From contig CAWIMQ010000005.1 in NCBI GenBank assembly GCA_963837265.1, positions 48,145 through 112,144 on the forward strand: DNA of 64,000 nt, given 5' to 3'. This DNA comes from DATBLE01 sp963837265. GTDB lineage: Bacteria > Actinomycetota > Thermoleophilia > Gaiellales > Gaiellaceae. The notes below the pieces were generated by a model. It did no database searches, was not told the DNA's origin, and saw nothing but the letters and a program-made list of their open reading frames with translations. The stretch's first letter is position 1; every line of letters begins with the position of its first letter. Shown in pieces: positions 26,061 through 33,863 of the stretch. Both the position numbers and the translations under genes were made by a program.

Positions 26061-26527
26061 CCGTAGGCTCGGTCGCCGTCGGCGAGGCGCTGCTCATCCT
26101 GAAGGTCGCGTTCCTACTGCTCCTCTACCTCTTCATCTGGCGCATCGTGCGCACGGCGAGCCGCGACCTGCGCCTGCCCCAGGAGAGCTTCGTCCTCACT
26201 CCCCAGCAGGCCGCCGGACTGCTCGGAAGCCGGCCCAAGATCCAGACCGGCCGGCTGGTCCTGCCGAACGGAACCGATCGTACGCTCGACTCGCGCGACC
26301 TGACCATCGGACGGGACTCCGGAAACGACATCCCGCTCGCGGGCGACGACTTCGCCTCCGCGCGACACGCGAGGATCGAGCCGCGGCGCGACGGCGTCTG
26401 GGTCTCCGACGCCGGCTCGACGAACGGCACGTTCGTGAACGGCGCAAGGCTGTCCAGCCGGCGCCGGCTCGCTCCGGGCGACGTGATCCGCGTCGGCTCC
26501 ACCGACCTCCGCTACGAGCGTCGATGA
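26057..26527 (+). CDS. fhaB: FhaB: membrane-anchored FHA domain protein
   Basis: A 156-residue protein with one N-terminal transmembrane helix (about 10-32, LLILKVAFLLLLYLFIW) followed by the conserved RTASRDLRLP stretch and a C-terminal FHA domain with GRDSGND, ARHARI and STNGTFVNG. In mycobacteria the equivalent (FipA) binds phosphorylated partners and links kinase signalling to septation. Overlaps of 4 bases with fhaA (GTGA) and pstP (ATGA) indicate coupled translation. Confidence 0.92.
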   Translation: MTVGSVAVGEALLILKVAFLLLLYLFIWRIVRTASRDLRLPQESFVLTPQQAAGLLGSRPKIQTGRLVLPNGTDRTLDSRDLTIGRDSGNDIPLAGDDFASARHARIEPRRDGVWVSDAGSTNGTFVNGARLSSRRRLAPGDVIRVGSTDLRYERR

Positions 26528-27702
26528 CCGCCCTCGGCCAGCGCGCCGCCGTCACCGACCCCGGCCGCCGGCGCCGTCGAAACGAGGACGCGTACGTCCT
26601 CCGGCCGCCACTGTTCGCCGTCGCGGACGGCATGGGCGGAGCCCAGGCCGGGGAGATCGCTTCACGGATCGCCGCCTCCGCGCTGCGCGATTCCCCCGGC
26701 CGGGTGGGCGAGGACGCCGTCGTCGCGTTGATCCAGGAGGCGAACCGGCGGGTCTACGAGGCGGCCGCGACCGACGATGCGCGAGCGGGGATGGGCACGA
26801 CGATGACCGCGGCGCTCGTCGAGGACGACACCGTCCGCATCGGGCATGTCGGCGACTCGCGCGCCTACCGCATCCGCGACGGGCGGCTGGAGCAGCTGAC
26901 CGAGGACCACTCGCTCGTCGCCGAGCTCGTCCGGAGCGGGAAGCTCTCGCCCGAGGAGGCGGGCGTCCACCCGCAGCGCTCGGTGATCACGCGCGTGCTG
27001 GGCACCGACCCGGACGTGGACGTGGATACGTTCTCGGTCGAGGCCCGTCCCCGCGACGTCTTCATGATCTGCTCCGACGGCCTGACGGCGATGGTCGACG
27101 ACACGACGATCCTCGATCTGGTCGAGCACAACCGGTCCGATCTCGAGCAGGGCGCCCTCGCGCTGGTCGACGCCGCGAACCGCGGCGGCGGGGAGGACAA
27201 CATCACGGTCATCCTGTTCGAGATCGACGACGGCGAGGGCGGTGCGAATGCGCTCGCGGAGGCGAAGGAGCCCGGGGTGGACGACGAGGCCACGCTCACC
27301 GAGCACGACGGCGTGCCCACCCTGGAGGACCCGACGGCGGTCGCGAGCCCCGACCGCGAGACGATCGCGCCCGGGAGCCCCGCGCGCCACCGCCGCGTCT
27401 CGCGGACGGCGGTGGTCGCCGGCACCGCCGCGATCGTCGTCGTCCTCGCCGCGCTGGCCGTCTGGACGCTGTCGCGCTCCTACTTCGTCGGCGCGCAGCC
27501 GGACGGGCACCTCGCCGTCTACCAGGGCTTCCCCTGGAACCTCGTCGGCCACGTCCGCCTCTACCGCGTCCGGTACCAGAGCCCGGTGCTCTCCGGCCAG
27601 CTTTCCCAGGCCGAACGGCGCAAGCTCTTCGACCACAACCTGGAGAGCTACGACACCGCTCTCGACTCGATCCGGCGCTACGAGGCGGAGGTCGTCCCGT
27701 AG
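26524..27702 (+). CDS. pstP: PP2C-family Ser/Thr protein phosphatase PstP
   Basis: A 392-residue membrane phosphatase that reverses the kinases of this cluster. Residues 5-235 are a PPM phosphatase: GRRRRNEDAYV, VADGMGGAQAG, the GDSRAYRI metal site and GGEDNITVI. An acidic/proline-rich juxtamembrane segment follows, then one helix (about 297-318) and an extracytoplasmic tail of about 75 residues. The ATG at 26524 overlaps fhaB by ATGA and the stop adjoins the GTG of the SEDS gene. Confidence 0.94.
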   Translation: MTALGQRAAVTDPGRRRRRNEDAYVLRPPLFAVADGMGGAQAGEIASRIAASALRDSPGRVGEDAVVALIQEANRRVYEAAATDDARAGMGTTMTAALVEDDTVRIGHVGDSRAYRIRDGRLEQLTEDHSLVAELVRSGKLSPEEAGVHPQRSVITRVLGTDPDVDVDTFSVEARPRDVFMICSDGLTAMVDDTTILDLVEHNRSDLEQGALALVDAANRGGGEDNITVILFEIDDGEGGANALAEAKEPGVDDEATLTEHDGVPTLEDPTAVASPDRETIAPGSPARHRRVSRTAVVAGTAAIVVVLAALAVWTLSRSYFVGAQPDGHLAVYQGFPWNLVGHVRLYRVRYQSPVLSGQLSQAERRKLFDHNLESYDTALDSIRRYEAEVVP

Positions 27703-28961
27703 TGAGCGCCCGCAACCGGGAGCTCGCCAACCTGATCGCGGTCGGCGTCCTCACGGGCATCGGCTTCGCGAGCGTGTACATCGCCAGGCAGTCGGTGATC
27801 TCCACCGGCTCGATCTCGTATGCGCTCATCTTCCTCGGCCTCTACGTCGCCGCTCACGCGGTCGCCCGGATAACGGTGCCGTGGGCCGATCCGTACCTGC
27901 TGCCGCTGGCGGGCCTGCTCACGGCGATCGGCCTGACCGAGATCTACCGTCTCGGGCCGAGCGACGCGTTCCGGCAGGGATTCTGGATCGTCGTCGGGGT
28001 GGGGGTGTTCGCGCTTGCGCTCGTCGTCCTCCACGAGGACTTCCGCGTGCTGGAGCGCTACAAGTATCTCTTCGGGCTGTCGGCCGTCGGGCTGCTCGTC
28101 CTCCCCGCTCTGCCCCTGATCGGAGCACGGATCAACGGGGCGCGCCTCTGGGTGAAGATCGGCCCCCTGCAGTTCCAGCCGGGCGAGCTGGCGAAGATCG
28201 CGCTGATCGTCTTCCTCGCCGGCTACCTCCGGGAGAAGCGGGAGGTGCTGGCGCAGGGGAGGCTGAAGGACTTCGGGCCGTTGCTGGCGATCTGGGGGGC
28301 GGCCATGCTCGTCCTCGTCGAGACGAACGACCTCGGCAGCGCGCTCCTCTACTTCGGGATCTTCCTCTCGATGCTCTACGTCGCGACCGGACGGCTGCTC
28401 TACGTCGGCCTGGGCGTGACCCTCTTCGTCGGCGGGGCCGCCGCCGCCTACTCCACGATCGCGCGCGTCCAGGAGCGAATCGACTGCTGGCTCCACCCGT
28501 GGGACGACGTGCACGGCGCCTGCTACCAGACGGTCCAGGGCACGTACTCGATCGCCTCCGGCGGGTTCTGGGGCACCGGTCTCGGCCGCGGCACGTTCAC
28601 GACCACGGGCGGCACCGACCTGATCCCGTTCGTGAACACCGATTTCATCTTCTCCGCCCTCGCCCAGGAGCTCGGCCTGATCGGCGCGGCCGGGGTGCTG
28701 CTCGTCTTCATGGTCTTCGTCCTGCGGGGATTCCGGACGTCGCTGCTCGCGCAGGACGGGTTCTCGAAGCTGCTCGCCGCCGGGCTGACCTTCACGTTCG
28801 CCCTCCAGGCGTTCATCATCGTCGGCGGCCTCCTGCGCGTGATCCCGCTGACCGGGATCACGCTGCCGTTCGTCAGCTACGGAGGCTCGAGCATCGTCGC
28901 GAACTTCATCCTGGTCGCGGGCCTCCTCCTCGTCTCCAACCGGGCCAACGCGCCGAGATGA
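27702..28961 (+). CDS. rodA: SEDS peptidoglycan polymerase (FtsW/RodA family)
   Basis: A 419-residue polytopic protein with about ten transmembrane helices and the SEDS landmarks: GARINGARLWVKIGPLQFQPGELAKIALI, ETNDLGSALLYFGIFL and the C-terminal FVNTDFIFSALAQELGL and LPFVSYGGSS motifs. It polymerises glycan strands from lipid II together with its cognate class B PBP, the next gene. Position in the FhaA-PknB cluster corresponds to mycobacterial RodA. GTG start at 27702 shares a base with the pstP stop (TAGTG). Confidence 0.93.
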   Translation: MSARNRELANLIAVGVLTGIGFASVYIARQSVISTGSISYALIFLGLYVAAHAVARITVPWADPYLLPLAGLLTAIGLTEIYRLGPSDAFRQGFWIVVGVGVFALALVVLHEDFRVLERYKYLFGLSAVGLLVLPALPLIGARINGARLWVKIGPLQFQPGELAKIALIVFLAGYLREKREVLAQGRLKDFGPLLAIWGAAMLVLVETNDLGSALLYFGIFLSMLYVATGRLLYVGLGVTLFVGGAAAAYSTIARVQERIDCWLHPWDDVHGACYQTVQGTYSIASGGFWGTGLGRGTFTTTGGTDLIPFVNTDFIFSALAQELGLIGAAGVLLVFMVFVLRGFRTSLLAQDGFSKLLAAGLTFTFALQAFIIVGGLLRVIPLTGITLPFVSYGGSSIVANFILVAGLLLVSNRANAPR

Positions 28962-28971
28962 GCACCCGCCG

Positions 28972-30456
28972 GTGAACCGCCAGCTCACCCGACTCTCGGT
29001 CGTGGCGCTCGTCCTGCTCGCCCTCCTGGTCGTCTTCACCACCTACTGGCAGACGTGGGCGGTCGCAGGGCTCGCCGCCCGTCAGGACAACGCCATTCAG
29101 CGGGTCGCACAGTTCAAGATCCGCCGCGGCCTGATCTACTCCGCCGACGGGCTCCTGCTCGCCGCGCGGCGTGCCGCCCACACCGGCGGGCAGACCTTCT
29201 ACTTCCGGCGCTACCCGAGCGGCCCGCTCGCGGCGCAGGTCGTCGGCTACTCGACCCAGTCCCGCTCGCGGGCCGGGCTCGAGCTCACGGAGAACAGCTA
29301 CCTGACCGCGTCGAACTCGCACCTGAACACCGTGCTGCGGCGGACGCTGGACAGCCTGACCGCGAAGACCGTGACCGGCAACAACCTCGTGCTCACGCTC
29401 GACTCGAAGGCGCAGCGGGCGGCGCTCGACGCGCTCGACGGCAACTGCGGCGCAGCGGTGGCGCTGGAGCCGGCCACGGGTCGCGTCCTCGTGATGGCGT
29501 CGTCGCCGTCGTACGACCCGAACCTGGTCGAGCAGCACTTCTCGTCGATCGCGCGCCGCGCCGCCGGCGCGCAGTGCCGGCCACCCGCACCGCTCGTCAA
29601 CCGGGCAACCGGCGGCCTCTACACGCCCGGCTCGACGTTCAAGGTCGTCACCGCCGCCGCGGCGCTCGACACCGGGACGTTCACGCCGGGCTCCACGTTC
29701 GACGATCGCGGCTACTGCGAGGAGTACGGCAAGAAGGTCTCGAACTTCGCCGACCAGAGCGGGCCGGAGGTCTTCGGGCACGTCACCTTCGCGGAGGCGC
29801 TCCAGCATTCGATCAACGCCGTGTTCTGCGAGGTCGGGAAGAAGCTCGGCCCGCTGACCGTGCTCGAGTATGCCCGGCGGTTCGGCTTCTACGACGACCC
29901 GCCGCTCGAGACGCCGTCCAGCGAGCGCGCGCCGAGCGGCCTGTACGATCACGGCCGCCTCTTCCGCCCCCACGACCCGAACCAGGTCGACCCCGGCCGC
30001 CTCGCCTTCGGGCAGGAGCGGATGCAGGTGACGCCGCTTCAGATGGCGATGGTCGCGGCCGGGATCGCCGACGGAGGCATCGTCATGCGCCCGTACGTCG
30101 TCGAGAAGATCACCACGCCGAGCCACGGGATCGTCACCCGGACGAAGCCGCACGTCCTCTCGCGCGCGGTCTCGGCGCAGACCGCGTCGGAGCTGACGGC
30201 GATGATGGAGTCGGTCGTCCAGTCCGGAACGGGCACGGCCGCCCAGATCCCGGGCGTCCCGGTGGCGGGCAAGACGGGAACCGCCGAGACCGGCGCGGCG
30301 GGCGTGAACACGACGTCCTTCATCGCCTTCGCGCCGGCGAACGCGCCGCGGGTGGCGGTCGCCGTCTTCCTCGAGAACCAGCACTCGGTCGGCGGCCTCA
30401 CGGCCGCCCCGATCGCCAAGTCGATCATGGAAGCACTGCTCCGGCGGCGTCCCTAA
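28972..30456 (+). CDS. pbpA: class B penicillin-binding protein (PbpA-like)
   Basis: A 494-residue transpeptidase that cross-links peptidoglycan on the outer face of the membrane. It has a single N-terminal helix (about 9-27) followed by the short pedestal domain. The catalytic motifs are SxxK in PGSTFKVVTAA (about residues 218-228), SxN in HSINAVF and KTG in GKTGTAE. The length matches PbpA of Actinomycetota, shorter than PBP3-type enzymes. It partners the upstream SEDS polymerase; the start lies 11 bases after the upstream stop. Confidence 0.93.
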   Translation: MNRQLTRLSVVALVLLALLVVFTTYWQTWAVAGLAARQDNAIQRVAQFKIRRGLIYSADGLLLAARRAAHTGGQTFYFRRYPSGPLAAQVVGYSTQSRSRAGLELTENSYLTASNSHLNTVLRRTLDSLTAKTVTGNNLVLTLDSKAQRAALDALDGNCGAAVALEPATGRVLVMASSPSYDPNLVEQHFSSIARRAAGAQCRPPAPLVNRATGGLYTPGSTFKVVTAAAALDTGTFTPGSTFDDRGYCEEYGKKVSNFADQSGPEVFGHVTFAEALQHSINAVFCEVGKKLGPLTVLEYARRFGFYDDPPLETPSSERAPSGLYDHGRLFRPHDPNQVDPGRLAFGQERMQVTPLQMAMVAAGIADGGIVMRPYVVEKITTPSHGIVTRTKPHVLSRAVSAQTASELTAMMESVVQSGTGTAAQIPGVPVAGKTGTAETGAAGVNTTSFIAFAPANAPRVAVAVFLENQHSVGGLTAAPIAKSIMEALLRRRP

Positions 30457-30469
30457 CCTGTATTCGAGG

Positions 30470-32536
30470 ATGCCGGCCCCCGACACCCTCATCGACCAGG
30501 TCTTCGACGGCCGGTATCGGGTCGTCCGCAAGCTCGGCACGGGCGGGATGGCGAACGTCTACCTCGCCGAGGACCAGGAACTCGGCCGACGGGTGGCGAT
30601 CAAGATGCTCGACGACCGGCACGCCCAGGACGAGCAGTTCGTCGAGCGCTTCCGGCGCGAGGCGAAGAACGCCGCCGGTCTCTCCCATCCGAACATCGTC
30701 TCGATCTACGACCGCGGCCAGGCAGAGGGCACGTACTACATCGCGATGGAGTACCTCGAGGGCCGTACCCTCAAGGAGCTCCTGGTCCGCCGCGGGCCGA
30801 CCCCGGTCGCGGTCGCGATCGACTATGCGCGGCAGATCCTCGCCGCGCTCGGGTTCGCGCACCGTAACGGGATCGTCCACCGTGACATCAAGCCGCACAA
30901 CGTCGTCGTCGCCCCGGACGGGCGGCTGAAGGTGACCGACTTCGGAATCGCGCGGGCCGGCACGAGCCAGATGACCGAGACGGGCTCGATCATCGGCACG
31001 GCCCAGTACCTCTCGCCGGAGCAGGCGAAGGGCGCGCAGGTCACCCCCGCCTCGGACATCTACTCGGTCGGGATCGTCCTCTACGAGATGCTGACGGGCT
31101 CGGTGCCGTTCACCGGGGACACGCCGCTCGAGATCGCGATGAAGCACCTGTCCGCGAGGCCGGAGCCGCCGTCGGAGCAGCGCCCGGAAGTTCCGCACGA
31201 GCTCGACTCGATCGTCCTGCGCGCGCTCGCGAAGAGCCCCGATGACCGGTACCAGAGCGCCGACGAGATGGACGCCGACCTGGCCCGGGCGGGCCGGGGC
31301 CAGGCGGTCGCGCCCGAGACCGAGGAGGCGGCGACGCACGTGCTGCGCGGCGACGGCGCGACCACACTGGCGTCGGCCCCGACGGAGGTCGTGCGGCGAC
31401 CGGTGAGCGTGATCCCGCCCGCGGCGCCGCCGGCGCCACCCTACTACCCGCCGACCGGGTTCTACGAGTACGACGAGCCGATTCGGCGCCGGTCGATCTG
31501 GCCGTGGCTGATCGCCCTCGGCCTGGTCGCAGCCGCGGTGGTCGCCGGCTGGTACGTCTACACGAAGATCCAGGACCAGCTGAACGCGAACAAGAACGTC
31601 GCGGTGCCCTACGTGGTCGGGATCAAGGAGCTGAACGCGGTCGAGAAGCTCAGGGCGTATGGGCTCAAGCCGGTCGTCGACCGCGAGTACCCGCCCGGGG
31701 GAAAGGAGGACACGCCCGAGACCTTCGTCTTCGCGCAGGACACGGCGGCCGGGTCGCGGATCGCGAAAGGCAACCCGGTGACGATCCACGTCTCGCTCGG
31801 CAAGCGGAAGGTCACCGTGCCCCCCGTGATCGGCCGGCAGTCCACAGACGCCGTCGCGGCGCTGACCGGCAAGGGCCTGAAGGCCGACGTCCACCGGATC
31901 AACTCGGACAAGCCGGCCGGATCCGTCACCGGCCAGGACCCGAAGGCCGGGACGAGGATCGTCGTCGGCGACAAGGTGCGGATCAACGTGTCGCAGGGCC
32001 CGAAGCCGATCGCGATCCCTCCGGTCGTCGGCGTGCCCTACGAGCAGGCGGCGGCGACGCTCCAGGGCGCCGGCTTCGCGGTCGCCCGCCGGGACGTCGA
32101 GGCGAACGACCCGCGCGACACCGTCGTCCAGCAGGACCCGTCGGCGAACACGCTCACCTCGAAGGGCTCGACGGTCACGGTCTACGTGTCGAAGGGGCCG
32201 ACCGAGTCCACCGTCCCGGACGTGTCGAGCTTCTCTCGCGCCGACGCGATCACCACCCTCCGCAGCTCCGGGTTCAAGGTGGTCGTGGAGGTCATGGACA
32301 CGCCGGACCCGAGCTACGACAACGCCGTGATGACCCAGGACCCGGCCGGCGGCAAGTCCGCGAAGCCCGGCACTGCGGTCACGATCACGGTCGGCCACTA
32401 CGTGCCGCCGGCGCCGGCGACCACCGAGCAGACGACCACCGCCCCGCCGCCGCCTCCACCGCCGACGACGACGCCGACGACGACGCCGACGGACACCACC
32501 CCTACCGACACGACCACGACCGTCCCGGCGCCGTGA
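30470..32536 (+). CDS. pknB: PASTA-domain Ser/Thr protein kinase PknB
   Basis: A 688-residue receptor kinase. The kinase domain (about 13-275) has GTGGMANVYLA, VAIKMLD, GIVHRDIKPHN, VTDFGIAR and an activation-loop SQMTETGSIIGTAQYLSPEQ. After a proline-rich juxtamembrane stretch there is one helix (about 344-366) and four extracellular PASTA domains (about 375-643) that bind muropeptides or lipid II. The tail is rich in Pro and Thr (TTTPTTTPTDTTPTDT) and looks like a wall-spanning stalk. It should regulate wall synthesis with its neighbours. The stop overlaps ddl (GTGA), an unusual coupling of kinase and D-Ala ligase. Confidence 0.95.
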   Translation: MPAPDTLIDQVFDGRYRVVRKLGTGGMANVYLAEDQELGRRVAIKMLDDRHAQDEQFVERFRREAKNAAGLSHPNIVSIYDRGQAEGTYYIAMEYLEGRTLKELLVRRGPTPVAVAIDYARQILAALGFAHRNGIVHRDIKPHNVVVAPDGRLKVTDFGIARAGTSQMTETGSIIGTAQYLSPEQAKGAQVTPASDIYSVGIVLYEMLTGSVPFTGDTPLEIAMKHLSARPEPPSEQRPEVPHELDSIVLRALAKSPDDRYQSADEMDADLARAGRGQAVAPETEEAATHVLRGDGATTLASAPTEVVRRPVSVIPPAAPPAPPYYPPTGFYEYDEPIRRRSIWPWLIALGLVAAAVVAGWYVYTKIQDQLNANKNVAVPYVVGIKELNAVEKLRAYGLKPVVDREYPPGGKEDTPETFVFAQDTAAGSRIAKGNPVTIHVSLGKRKVTVPPVIGRQSTDAVAALTGKGLKADVHRINSDKPAGSVTGQDPKAGTRIVVGDKVRINVSQGPKPIAIPPVVGVPYEQAAATLQGAGFAVARRDVEANDPRDTVVQQDPSANTLTSKGSTVTVYVSKGPTESTVPDVSSFSRADAITTLRSSGFKVVVEVMDTPDPSYDNAVMTQDPAGGKSAKPGTAVTITVGHYVPPAPATTEQTTTAPPPPPPPTTTPTTTPTDTTPTDTTTTVPAP

Positions 32537-33666
32537 CGGCGCGAAGGCGTCTCGCGGTCCTCATGGGCGGCCGCTCCTCGGAGCACGCCGTCTCCCTCGC
32601 GTCCGCCCGCTCGGTGCTCGACGCGCTCGACCCGGAGCGCTACGAGGTGACGACGGTCGAGATCGGCCGCGACGGCCGCTGGGCGCTCGGCCGCGGACCT
32701 GCGAGATCCGCGCTCGTCCCGGGGTCAGACCCCGATACGAACGTTCAACAGATCGTCCCGCCCGGCTCTGCAACTCCGGACGACGAGCTCACCGGTTCCG
32801 GCCGTGTCCCAGGGACAGTCCCTGGAACAAACCGTTCACAGCCCCCCCTTCCGGATACGCCCGGGGAGGTCACGGCCGTACTCGGCGAGGTGGAGGTCGT
32901 CCTCCCGATCCTCCACGGGCCCTTCGGGGAGGACGGGACGCTCCAGGGGGTGCTCGAGATGGCCGACGTCGCCTACGTCGGGGCGGGCGTCGCCGCGTCC
33001 GCCCTCTGCATGGACAAGGACCTGTTCAAAGCGGTGATGCGCGACCAGGGGATCCCGGTGGCCAGGAACCTCACGCTGCGCGACGGCGTGCCGCCGCCGG
33101 AGAGCCCCTTCGGCTATCCGGTCTTCGTGAAGCCGGCCCGACTCGGCTCGTCGATCGGGATCACCAAGGCGCACGACGAAGCGGAGCTCCGCGCCGGCGT
33201 GGAGCTCGCCTTCCGCCACGACGAGAAGGTGCTCGTCGAGGAGTTCGTGGCGGGGACCGAGGTCGAGGTCGGCGTGCTCGGCAACCGGGAGCCGTTCGCC
33301 TCGCTCGTCGGCGAGATCGCTGTCACGCACAACGAGTGGTACGACTACGAGGCGAAGTATGACGAGGGCGAGATGGACCTGATCGTCCCCGCCCGGATCA
33401 CGCCGGAGGCGACCGCCCGGGTGCAGGAGCTCGCCGTGCAGGCATTCGTTGCCGCCGAGTGCGAGGGGATGGCGCGGGTGGACTGCTTCGTCGCGGGAGA
33501 CGGCGCGGTGCTGGTCAACGAGCTGAACACGATTCCCGGCTTCACCGCGACGAGCGTGTACGCCCAGCTCTTCGGGGCCTCCGGGGTCCCCTACCCGGAG
33601 CTCCTCGACCGTCTGGTCGAGCTCGCGCTCGAGCGCCGAGACCGGCGCGCGAGGCTCGTGTATTAG
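32533..33666 (+). CDS. ddl: D-alanine--D-alanine ligase with palindrome-encoded insert
   Basis: Makes the D-Ala-D-Ala dipeptide for peptidoglycan. The 377-residue protein has RRLAVLMGGRSSEHAVSL at the N-terminus, LPILHGPFGEDGTLQG, KPARLGSSIGITK in the ATP-grasp region and LVNELNTIPGFT near the end. Between residues of about 55 and 112 there is an additional low-conservation segment. It contains two palindromic repeats in frame, encoding VPGSDPDT and VPGTVPGTN. This lies in the variable surface loop of the N-terminal domain, so activity is probably kept. The GTG start overlaps the PknB stop. Confidence 0.94.
   Translation: MTARRRLAVLMGGRSSEHAVSLASARSVLDALDPERYEVTTVEIGRDGRWALGRGPARSALVPGSDPDTNVQQIVPPGSATPDDELTGSGRVPGTVPGTNRSQPPLPDTPGEVTAVLGEVEVVLPILHGPFGEDGTLQGVLEMADVAYVGAGVAASALCMDKDLFKAVMRDQGIPVARNLTLRDGVPPPESPFGYPVFVKPARLGSSIGITKAHDEAELRAGVELAFRHDEKVLVEEFVAGTEVEVGVLGNREPFASLVGEIAVTHNEWYDYEAKYDEGEMDLIVPARITPEATARVQELAVQAFVAAECEGMARVDCFVAGDGAVLVNELNTIPGFTATSVYAQLFGASGVPYPELLDRLVELALERRDRRARLVY
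32719..32743. repeat. GGGGTCAGACCCC palindrome inside ddl
   Basis: The palindrome is at 32721-32733, followed by GATACGAAC. It is the inverse complement of the repeat at 8615-8635 including flank, but here it is translated in frame within ddl as PGSDPDTN. Confidence 0.65.
32807..32826. repeat. GGGACAGTCCC palindrome inside ddl
   Basis: CCAGGGACAGTCCCTGG at 32809-32825 is translated as PGTVPGT. The same peptide comes from the copy in sufD, which suggests insertion into coding sequence in a tolerated frame. Confidence 0.65.
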
Positions 33667-33667
33667 C

Positions 33668-33707
33668 GTGGGGGAACCCAGGGTTCCCCCACGGACCCCC
33701 TCCTTCT
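33668..33707. repeat. GTGGGGGAACC palindrome with GGACCCCCTCCTTCT tail
   Basis: A 25-base near-perfect palindrome (33668-33692) begins one base after the ddl stop and is followed by a 15-base tail. Palindrome and tail are almost identical to the copy after tatC (49947-49986), and a diverged copy lies at 35309-35335. It could serve as a bidirectional terminator for the convergent genes, though there is no T tract. Confidence 0.65.
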
Positions 33708-33838
33708 GCGCTGTCGCTGACCAGCCGCCCTTGGCCTCCCGCCGGGCAAAGCCCGGCTCCGGCCGCCACCGCCGCGCATCCGAGCCGCCGACGAACGACG
33801 GCGGGCGACCGCTCCGGCACGGGGGCCGGGGCGGTCAA

Positions 33839-33863
33839 CCGGTAGTGGCTGAGCCACTACCGG
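33839..33863 (-). terminator. hairpin at the end of the third kinase gene
   Basis: A perfect 11-bp stem (CCGGTAGTGGC and GCCACTACCGG) with a TGA loop abuts the kinase stop at 33864. An 11-base direct repeat, CGGTCAACCGG, brackets the hairpin. Convergent ddl transcripts would also meet it. Confidence 0.55.

Noticed and set aside
30425..32398. A 657-residue minus-strand frame under pknB
   Set aside because: It is antisense to a kinase with all catalytic motifs and four PASTA domains, and has no recognisable content.
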